Below are positions 7,210 to 12,494 of a DNA stretch of 12,494 nt, piece by piece. Both the position numbers and the translations under genes were made by a program. Within the stretch, counting starts at the first letter, position 1; every line of letters starts with the position of its first letter. Source of the DNA: Alphaproteobacteria bacterium (GTDB lineage: Bacteria > Pseudomonadota > Alphaproteobacteria > VGEJ01); NCBI GenBank assembly GCA_016869335.1, contig VGEJ01000048.1, positions 1-12,494 of the forward strand. The letters run 5' to 3'. A model generated the notes under the pieces. That model searched no databases. It had not been told where the DNA came from and saw only the letters and a list, made by a program, of their open reading frames with translations.

Positions 7210-8499
7210 ATGAAACCCAGACTGCTTGTCACCGCCGCGACGCTACCCCGCTTCGCCGGCGATCCGGAACCGCGCTTCGAGCTCGATCTGGCGCGCGCCC
7301 TGACCGCCCGCTTCGAGGTCACCGTCCTCGCCCCGGCCGATCCCGCCGCAGCCCTGGAGGATATGGTCGAGGACGTGCGCATCCTGCGCTATCGGTACGC
7401 TCCGGCCCGCAACCTCGATCGCCTGGCCTATCCCGGCGCCATCGTGCCACGGCTCAAGCGCCAGCCGCTCTACCTGGCCCTGGTCCCGTTCCTGATCGCG
7501 GGACTGCGCCGCGCCGTCAGCTGATGCGCGAGGCGGGAGCGCTTCGACTGCGTTCACGCGCACTGGCTGTTGCCCCAGGGCCTGGTTCAGGCCGCCTTCT
7601 TTTCCTCGCCGGCCGATCCGCCCTATGTCGTGACCGGACACAACGCAGACGTCTATGGCAACGGCGCGCTCACCACCAGGCTCCAAGGTCTGGCGCTGCG
7701 CCGGGCCGCCGCCATCACCGTCGTTTCCGAGCACCTCCGCGACTTTCTCGCCGCCCGCTTCCAGCCCTGGCTCGACGGCACGACGATCAGGGTGTTGCCG
7801 ATGGGCGTGGCTACCGAGGCCTTCCGCCCGCGCTACCGTGACGACGGTTGGGCGGAGCGCAACCACCTTACCCGCCCGGTCATCTTGTTCGTGGGGCGGC
7901 TCGCCGCGGACAGAGGCATCGACCACCTGCTCCGCGCCATGGCGCAAGCGCCGCTCGCCGGCAGCGGTGCGACTCTCGTGTTGGTCGGTGAGGGGCCGGA
8001 GCGCGCCAGGATGGAAGCAATGGTCGCGGCCCTCGGCATCGCCTGCCGGGTGCGTTTTCTCGGCGACCTGAGCCGCGATAAACTGCGCCTCGTCGCCGCC
8101 TCGGCTGACATCGCGTGCGCACCCCCAACGGTGAGTGCTCGCGGCGTGCGGGAAGGCCTCCCCACCGTGCTGCTCGAGGCCGCGGCGAGCGGGCTGCCGC
8201 TCGTCGCCACCCGGGTGGGCGGAATCCCAGAGTTCGTGAAGGACGGCGCCATGGGCTTCGTCGTGCCCGAGCGCGACTCGACCGCCCTCGGCCAGGCGCT
8301 CAATCGTCTGGCCCGTGAGCCCTGTCCGCGCGCTCGCTATGGTTAGGCGGCCCGGCGCGCCATGATCGCGCACGGTTGGCGGCATGTGGGGGAGCGCTAT
8401 GCCGCCGTGTTCGAAGAGGTCATCCGCCGCCACAGGGTGCTCCCGCATGACGAGCCGTCGCGCGGGGTCTCGGAGCGCGTCGGCGTCGCGCCGCACTGA
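7210..8499 (+). pseudogene. GT4-family glycosyltransferase interrupted by two in-frame stop codons
   Basis: Read in one frame from ATG 7210 to TGA 8497-8499 (430 codons with the internal stops), this is a GT-B fold glycosyltransferase like those of surface-polysaccharide synthesis. The N-terminal part has GDPEPRFELDLARAL, a VTVLAP strand and YRYAPARNLDRLAYPG. After a TGA at 7522-7524 the same frame resumes with RRERFDCVHAHWLLPQGLV, a hallmark block that an independent start at ATG 7570 would lose. The C-terminal domain has ITVVSEHL, VLPMGVATEAFRP, ILFVGRLA, LVGEGPERARM and the E-x7-E motif REGLPTVLLEA. A TAG at 8344-8346 interrupts the final helix, and the frame continues with a tail typical of the family (ERYAAVFEEVIRRH). 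Both stops fit single C-to-T changes (CGA to TGA; CAG to TAG), or sequencing errors. The usual EKG after GRLA is DRG here. Family is certain; whether it is dead, an assembly error or two split products is inference. Confidence 0.82.
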
Positions 8500-8504
8500 T
8501 GGCT

Positions 8505-8952
8505 CTCGGCGCCTCGATCGCTGGCGACGTTGGACAGGATCGCGCCGCGATGCGCGGCGGCCTCGAGGAAGGCGTTGGGCAATCCCTCGCGCGTCGCCGT
8601 GCTCACCACGATCCAGCTCTCATCGAGGATGTCGAACAGACGGCGCGAGGCAAACTGGTCGATCAGGCCCGGCATCTCCAGGTTGGGCAGTCCGCCAAGC
8701 GCCGCCGCAGCGTGTCCGCCGGGCTGAACACCGCCGCGGCCCGCCGCACCGCGCGTGACCAGTCCGCGGATAGCTCAGCACGGTGACGCCGTCGAGCACT
8801 TCGACGGGGCGCTGCCACGCCCGCCGCGGCACGATCGCCACGGCCTCAATACGGCGCGCGAGGAGCTCCCTGGTGATGGTGCGGGTGGCACGGCCGAATC
8901 CGCCGCAAGCGCCGAGGGCGAAGAACTCGGCGACGATGACGCAGACGCGCAT
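8505..8952 (-). pseudogene. Remnant of a second GT4 glycosyltransferase, frameshifted and internally deleted
   Basis: On the - strand from ATG 8952 a classic GT4 N terminus reads MRVCVIVAEFFALG, then GGFGRATRTITRELLARR, VAIVPRR and VEVLDGVTVLSYPR (to about 8765). The match then moves to another frame with AAAVFSPADTLRRRLA (about 8750-8695), and to a third with LPNLEMPGLIDQF, RRLFDILDESWIVVSTATRE and REGLPNAFLEAAAHRGAILS (about 8695-8505), the C-terminal nucleotide-sugar-binding region with its E-x7-E motif. Intact relatives are near 350-400 residues; here about 150 codons remain, so most of the middle and the final C terminus are gone. The remnant ends within a few bases of the stop of the + strand glycosyltransferase, so a deletion junction near 8500 is likely. 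No ribosome site is visible at 8952. Homology calls rest on the motifs; the order of events is inference. Confidence 0.72.
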
Positions 8953-9030
8953 CGCGGCGAACGTAGCCGCGGCGTGCGCCACGCGCCAGCACGACGATCG
9001 CATGGCAGAGAGGCACGGCACGGCGGTGGC

Positions 9031-9050
9031 CGGGATCGCCCGGGATCGCC
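9031..9050. repeat. Tandem 10-bp duplication CGGGATCGCC x2
   Basis: Two perfect head-to-tail copies of CGGGATCGCC lie in the 144-bp gap between the glycosyltransferase remnant and pcm. It may be a replication-slippage duplication; no function is evident. Confidence 0.6.
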
Positions 9051-9084
9051 ATGCCATGGCGCGCTGTGGCAGGATGTGCCGACC

Positions 9085-9090
9085 GGAGGT
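9085..9090 (+). promoter_or_regulatory. Shine-Dalgarno GGAGGT deciding the pcm start
   Basis: GGAGGT ends six bases before GTG 9097 and twelve before ATG 9103. The spacing favours GTG 9097. The frame is open back to 8755, but those codons are antisense to the glycosyltransferase remnant and look nothing like the protein family. Confidence 0.65.
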
Positions 9091-9096
9091 AGCGGC

Positions 9097-9774
9097 GTGG
9101 GCATGAGCCCAGACGACCCCTTCACAGCCTTGCGCGCCGAAATGGTCGAGATCATCGCCCGCTATGCCGAGGTGTCGGGCGACACGATCGGCAAGGTGGC
9201 GCTGGCTCCGCGCGTGATGGCGGCGATGAACGCGGTGCCGCGCCACGCCTTCGTCCCCGCTGAACTGCGCGCCTACGCCTACCACGACACGCCGCTGCCC
9301 ATCGGCTTCGACAAGACGATCTCACAGCCCTTCATCCTCGCGCTCATGACCGATCTGCTCGAGGTCGAGCCCGGCGCCAAGGTCCTTGAGGTGGGCACCG
9401 GACTGGGCTATCACGCAGCAGTGCTGTCCCACCTCGGCGCCGCGGTCTATTCGGTCGAACTGGTGCCGGAGCTCGCCCGCGAGGCGGAGCCACGACTGCG
9501 TGCCGAGGGCTTCAGCACGATCGCATTGCGTACTGGCGACGGCACCGCCGGCTGGCCGGATCACGCGCCGTTCGACCGCATCAGCGTCGCCGCGGCGTCC
9601 GATCTCATCCCCTCGCGCCTCCTGATGCAGTTGCGGCCCGGCGGCATCATGGTCGTACCGACCGGCCTCGAGGACAGCCAGGTGCTGACGGTGGTGCGCA
9701 AGGACGCCCAGGGCAGGGTGCGCGCGCAGGGCATCATGCCGGTGCGTTTCGCGACGCTCATGGTCAGCCACTAG
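9097..9774 (+). CDS. pcm: Protein-L-isoaspartate O-methyltransferase
   Basis: The 225-residue enzyme uses S-adenosylmethionine to methylate isoaspartyl (and D-aspartyl) residues in damaged proteins, starting their repair. Diagnostic blocks are all present in order: MNAVPRHAFVP, AYAYHDTPLPIG, KTISQPFILALM (substrate site), the SAM motif VLEVGTGLGYHAAVL, VYSVELVPELAREA, the TGDGTAGWPDHAPFDRI block, and LLMQLRPGGIMVVPTG, then the C-terminal VRFATLMV. Motif I reads GTGLGY where GTGSGY is usual, a mild variation. The start is GTG 9097 (GGAGGT six bases upstream); ATG 9103 is only two codons further. It is the first gene of a likely three-gene operon, 16 bp from the next gene. Length is normal for bacteria. 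Confidence 0.93.
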   Translation: MGMSPDDPFTALRAEMVEIIARYAEVSGDTIGKVALAPRVMAAMNAVPRHAFVPAELRAYAYHDTPLPIGFDKTISQPFILALMTDLLEVEPGAKVLEVGTGLGYHAAVLSHLGAAVYSVELVPELAREAEPRLRAEGFSTIALRTGDGTAGWPDHAPFDRISVAAASDLIPSRLLMQLRPGGIMVVPTGLEDSQVLTVVRKDAQGRVRAQGIMPVRFATLMVSH

Positions 9775-9790
9775 AACGAGGAGCGCCAAC

Positions 9791-10141
9791 ATGAAACCGA
9801 GCACGGACGGCTCCGAGGTGTCGATCGACTTTCCGGACAAGGCCTACATGGGCGCCTTCGGGCACAACTCGGGCTTCGAGGCCAAGACCGATCCGGAGGG
9901 CGTGGTCATCAAACTCATCCGGCCGGGCGAGGACCGGCGCGTGGTCGGCTTCCACATCCACTCCTACCTGTTCGCCGATATCCTCGAGGAGATCGCGGCC
10001 GCGATCGCGGCGGCCCCGCCAATCGATGGGGCGCACGGCGAGCCGCTCGAGCACTCGGTCGAGGCGCTGCTCAAGGCGTTGCGGCACCGCGAAGCGCCGC
10101 GCCGGCGCCGTGCCCGGAGCGGCGGCTTGCGCGAGACATGA
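9791..10141 (+). CDS. Conserved-looking hypothetical protein between pcm and dtd
   Basis: I do not recognise this 116-residue protein. It begins with a short acidic/beta-like stretch (VSIDFPDKAYMGAFGHNSGF), then KTDPEGVVIKLIRPGEDRRV, a His-rich FHIHSYLFADILEEI (H55, H57), an Ala-rich helix, and a basic Arg-rich tail (about 98-110). There is no signal peptide or membrane segment, so it is probably cytoplasmic. Coding is supported by GAGGAG (9777-9782) before ATG 9791, by its place 16 bp after pcm, and by the ATGA overlap of its stop with the dtd start. The company of pcm and dtd suggests a role in protein quality control or translation, but that is only context. The basic tail could bind nucleic acid. 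Confidence 0.75.
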   Translation: MKPSTDGSEVSIDFPDKAYMGAFGHNSGFEAKTDPEGVVIKLIRPGEDRRVVGFHIHSYLFADILEEIAAAIAAAPPIDGAHGEPLEHSVEALLKALRHREAPRRRRARSGGLRET

Positions 10142-10602
10142 GGGCGCTCATCCAGCGCGTCGGGGAGGCGCGCGTCACGGTCGGCGCGGAGACCATCGGC
10201 GCGATCAGCCGCGGCCTCCTTATCCTCCTCGGCGTCGCCGCGAGCGACGGCGAGAGGGAGGCCGAGTTCCTGGCCCGCCGCATCGCCGCGCTGCGCATCC
10301 TCGCGGACGATGCCGGCAAGATGAACCGTTCGGTGGTCGATGCCAAGGGCGGCGCCCTGGTGGTGAGCCAGTTCACGCTGTGCGCCGACCTGACGCGCGG
10401 CAACCGCCCGGGGTTCTCCTACGCCGCGCGGCCGGAACAGGCGGAAGCGCTCTACGGCTACTTCTGCGACCAGCTCGCGAGCCACGGCGTGCCCATCGCC
10501 TGCGGCCGCTTCGGCGCCGACATGCAGGTCGGCCTCGTCAACGACGGCCCGGTGACGATCTGGATGGATACCGCCGAGCTGATGCAGCCCGGCGCCAGCT
10601 AG
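10138..10602 (+). CDS. dtd: D-aminoacyl-tRNA deacylase
   Basis: The 154-residue enzyme hydrolyses D-aminoacyl-tRNA (for example D-Tyr-tRNA), keeping D-amino acids out of proteins. It starts MRALIQRV, as the family does, and shows the two cross-subunit active-site motifs at the same positions as E. coli Dtd: SQFT at 77-80 and NDGPVT at 135-140, containing the Gly137-Pro138 pair. GRFGADMQVGLVNDG before it is also typical. Length is about ten residues longer than E. coli Dtd, from a short C-terminal extension. ATG 10138 overlaps the upstream stop (ATGA), implying translational coupling. Its TAG stop shares bases with the stop of the convergent nth gene. Confidence 0.96.
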   Translation: MRALIQRVGEARVTVGAETIGAISRGLLILLGVAASDGEREAEFLARRIAALRILADDAGKMNRSVVDAKGGALVVSQFTLCADLTRGNRPGFSYAARPEQAEALYGYFCDQLASHGVPIACGRFGADMQVGLVNDGPVTIWMDTAELMQPGAS

Positions 10603-11297
10603 CGCCCGGTATCCCCGCGCCGTGGGTTCGCCGCGCCGATGGCGGCGGTGCCGTCCTGTCGAGCCGCGGTGGTCTTGGCGCCATAGCCGCACACATCGGC
10701 GATCGCGCAGCGCGGACAGTCCGGCCGGCGCGCCTTGCACACGTAGCGGCCGTGCAGGATCAGCCAGTGATGGGCGTTGCGCCGATAGGGCGCCGGCACG
10801 ACCCTCTCGAGCCGGCGCTCGACGGCGAGCGCGGTCTTTCTGACGGCCAGACCGGTGCGGTTGGCCACCCGGAAGATGTGGGTGTCGACGGCGATCGTCG
10901 GCTGGCCGAAGGCAACGTTGAGGACGACGCTCGCGGTCTTGTGGCCGACACCGGGGAGCGCTTCGAGCGCCTTGCGCGTTCTCGGCACGGCGCCGCGATG
11001 GCGGGCGCGCAGCATCGCGGACAGGCGCACGATGTTCTTGGCCTTGGTGTTATAGAGGCCGAGCGACTTGATGTGCGCGGCAATGCCGGCCTCGCCGAGC
11101 GCCACCATCTTCTCGGGCGTGTCCGCGGCGGCGAACAGGCCGGGCGTGACCTTGTTGACGCCGACGTCGGTCGACTGCGCCGAGAGGACGACGGCGATCA
11201 GCAGCGTGAACGGGCTCTCAAACTCAAGCTCGCTCCTCGGGTTCGGGCGGGCGCGCCTGAGGCGCCGGAACAGCTCCCGGACATCGGCCGGTTTCAT
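10599..11297 (-). CDS. nth: Endonuclease III (DNA glycosylase/AP lyase)
   Basis: The 232-residue enzyme removes oxidised pyrimidines from DNA and nicks the abasic site. Numbering from ATG 11297 coincides with E. coli Nth: the helix-hairpin-helix LPGVGHKTASVVL contains catalytic K120, VDTHIFR contains D138, and the [4Fe-4S] cluster cysteines are C187, C194, C197 and C203 with the C-x6-C-x2-C-x5-C spacing. LSAQSTDVGVNKVTP is the usual N-terminal core block. A variable Ala/Arg-rich tail of about 25 residues follows the cluster. The open frame runs upstream to 11762, but that part is antisense to the DUF2244-like gene and is rejected. The start lies 78 bp from the divergently transcribed DUF2244-like gene, so the two may share a promoter region. 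Fully intact. Confidence 0.96.
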   Translation of the reverse strand: MKPADVRELFRRLRRARPNPRSELEFESPFTLLIAVVLSAQSTDVGVNKVTPGLFAAADTPEKMVALGEAGIAAHIKSLGLYNTKAKNIVRLSAMLRARHRGAVPRTRKALEALPGVGHKTASVVLNVAFGQPTIAVDTHIFRVANRTGLAVRKTALAVERRLERVVPAPYRRNAHHWLILHGRYVCKARRPDCPRCAIADVCGYGAKTTAARQDGTAAIGAANPRRGDTGR

Positions 11298-11375
11298 CGC
11301 CCAACCATAGCCGCCGCGCCGCCCCGGGCAAGCGACGGATTGCCGAGGGCGAGGACCGTCCCCTAGGATGCCGCA

Positions 11376-11873
11376 GTGAACGTGACCACCGAAGAGCAGT
11401 CCCTCCTGTTCGACGCGGTGCTCTATCCGCACCGCTCGCTCGGCCCCGCCGGCTTCTGGCTGCTCATGGGCTTCGTCTCGGCGGTGAGCTTCGCCGCGGG
11501 GACGGCGTTCTATCTCGCGGGCGCCTGGCCCGTCGTCGGCTTCCTCGGCCTCGACATCGTGCTCATCTACCTGGCGTTTCGCGCCAACTATCGTGCGGCA
11601 CGCGTGCGCGAGACGCTCGAGCTGCGGTCCTCCGAGCTGAGGGTGCGGCGGCTCGGCGGGCGCGGCGAGGTGCTGCGCGAGTGGACGTTCCAGCCCTACT
11701 GGCTGCGCGTCGAGATCGATGAGCCGCCGCAGCACCACAGCCAGCTCGCGCTGTGCTCGCACGGCCGCCGGCTGGTCGTGGGCGCCTTCCTCACCCCGGG
11801 GGAGCGGCTGGAGGTGGCGCAGGCGCTGCGCCGCGCGCTCGGCCGCTGCGCACCCGCACCGGGCTCGGCGTAG
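11376..11873 (+). CDS. DUF2244-like membrane protein
   Basis: The 165-residue protein resembles the DUF2244 family of alphaproteobacteria, whose function is unknown. The N terminus (FDAVLYPHRSLGPAGF) is followed by two hydrophobic segments at about 27-48 and 51-70, then a cytoplasmic-type domain with LELRSSELRVRR, a W-x-F-x-P-Y-W strand (EWTFQPYWLRVEID) and a LVVGAFLTPGERLEVAQAL end block. I believe family members often lie next to nth, as here, but this is from memory. Start GTG 11376 is chosen because AGGA (about 11365) precedes it at proper distance and no earlier in-frame start fits the pattern. It converges on the amidase gene with a 24-bp gap. Confidence 0.8.
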   Translation: MNVTTEEQSLLFDAVLYPHRSLGPAGFWLLMGFVSAVSFAAGTAFYLAGAWPVVGFLGLDIVLIYLAFRANYRAARVRETLELRSSELRVRRLGGRGEVLREWTFQPYWLRVEIDEPPQHHSQLALCSHGRRLVVGAFLTPGERLEVAQALRRALGRCAPAPGSA

Positions 11874-11897
11874 TCACGCCGCGCTAGCGCCCGCCGT

Positions 11898-12494
11898 TCA
11901 TGACAGCGAACGGCTGGCCGGGATGCGGTAGGTGTCCTGCCACGGGCGCAGCCGCTCGAACGCCGCGCTCGCCGCCAGCACGTCCGAATCGGCATAGCGT
12001 CGGCCGATGATCTGCATGCCGACGGGGAGCTTCTCGGGCGACAGGCCGGCCGGGATCGAGGCCGCCGGGTGGCCCGAGAAATTGACGAAGTAGGTCATGC
12101 ACCAGCCGATCAGCGGATCGACCGCCTCGCCGTTGATCTCTTTCGGCCCCATGGTGTTGCCATCGTTCGTGTTCTTCACCGGCAGGCAGGCGAGGGTGGG
12201 CGTGACCAGGAGGTCGTAGCGGTTCAGCACGCCCTGGATGGCGTCGTAGATCTCGGTCCGCATCTCGAGGTCGCGGTAGAAGTCCTCGGCCGTCATGCGC
12301 TGGCCGATCTCGACCCAGTGCAGGTACTCGGGCGGGAAGTCGCCGCGATGGTCCTTGAGGAGATCGTGCCCCGCCGCCTTCAGGCCGGCGAAGGCGCGGT
12401 TGCCGATCGGCTGTACCATGCGGCACCACAGATCGCTCAGCTCGCGCTGCGAGCGCTTGATGCCGAGCTTGACCGGCTCGACCCGGGCGCCCGC
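11898..12494 (-). CDS. Amidase-signature family hydrolase, C-terminal part (5' end outside the window)
   Basis: The 198 visible residues are the C-terminal part of a second amidase-signature enzyme; the start, the catalytic lysine and both serines lie beyond the right edge. Family signs are YDLLVTPTLACLP, the VNFSGHPAASIPAGLS block, LPVGMQIIGRRYADSDVLAA and the ending RPWQDTYRIP. It differs clearly from the complete amidase at 3368-4804 in the middle (a DFYRDLEMRTEIYDAIQG region and an insert around KNTNDGNTMGPKEINGE), so it is a paralogue rather than a recent duplicate. The open frame continues unbroken to the window edge. Substrate unknown. Confidence 0.9.
   Translation of the reverse strand, partial: AGARVEPVKLGIKRSQRELSDLWCRMVQPIGNRAFAGLKAAGHDLLKDHRGDFPPEYLHWVEIGQRMTAEDFYRDLEMRTEIYDAIQGVLNRYDLLVTPTLACLPVKNTNDGNTMGPKEINGEAVDPLIGWCMTYFVNFSGHPAASIPAGLSPEKLPVGMQIIGRRYADSDVLAASAAFERLRPWQDTYRIPASRSLS

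Noticed and set aside
7524..7841. Open frame starting at the ATG overlapping TGA 7522-7524 (TGATG), as a coupled gene
   Set aside because: The product is Arg-rich and motif-free, while the glycosyltransferase signal continues in the original frame through the same bases.
7243..8496. - strand open frame of 417 codons, uninterrupted where the + strand gene has stops
   Set aside because: Tempting because the opposite strand is broken, but the + strand shows clear glycosyltransferase motifs and this frame shows none.
9031..9050. The tandem 10-mer as a possible repeat array or attachment site
   Set aside because: Only two copies, with no spacers, integrase or tRNA nearby; slippage is the simpler reading.
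8755..9096. Upstream extension of pcm to 8755
   Set aside because: These codons are antisense to the glycosyltransferase remnant and unlike the family; the strong ribosome site is at 9085-9090.
10026..11366. + strand open frame of 446 codons across dtd and nth
   Set aside because: Out of frame with dtd and antisense to nth; both real genes have complete catalytic motifs.
11298..11762. Upstream extension of nth to 11762
   Set aside because: It is antisense to the DUF2244-like gene, and the ATG at 11297 gives residue numbering that matches E. coli Nth exactly.

Overview
The window is very GC-rich with tightly packed genes, and it reads as chromosomal DNA of an alphaproteobacterium. The clues are the FixL-type histidine kinase H-box, the divergent nth / DUF2244-like pair, and the alphaproteobacterial form of the Tag-like glycosylase. 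Rhodospirillales is a reasonable guess, but I cannot name a genus. There are no rRNA or tRNA genes, CRISPR arrays, transposases or phage genes that I can see.

Region 1 (1-1688, + strand) holds the 3' part of a Memo-family gene, an overlapping AMMECR1-domain gene, and, with a GTGA stop/start overlap, a divergent Tag-like DNA glycosylase. Memo and AMMECR1 are two of the three parts of the little-understood AmmeMemoRadiSam set. The radical SAM partner is not in the window. The Memo frame has no stop where the protein should end.

Region 2 (1689-4826, + strand) starts with an intergenic stretch containing a GC hairpin, short direct repeats and a weak promoter candidate. It continues with a membrane-anchored M23 murein endopeptidase (MepM-like) and a complete amidase-signature hydrolase. 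The latter converges on the next gene across a 14-bp palindrome.

Region 3 (4832-6928, - strand) is an orphan cytoplasmic histidine kinase with three PAS domains. No response regulator gene is adjacent.

Region 4 (7210-8952) looks like a glycosyltransferase graveyard. A + strand GT4 gene has two in-frame stop codons but an otherwise continuous frame. A - strand GT4 remnant, split over three frames and missing its middle, meets it tail to tail.

Region 5 (9097-10602, + strand) is a compact operon of pcm (isoaspartyl repair), an unrecognised 116-residue protein, and dtd (D-aminoacyl-tRNA deacylase). The dtd stop codon interlocks with that of the convergent nth (endonuclease III) in one CTAG. The divergently transcribed DUF2244-like membrane protein follows, and the window ends inside a second amidase gene on the - strand.

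Overall this is mostly housekeeping, repair and quality-control content. The parts worth a second look are the AmmeMemoRadiSam/Tag cluster, the unknown protein between pcm and dtd, and the decayed glycosyltransferases. I did not find a clearly new defence or mobile system.
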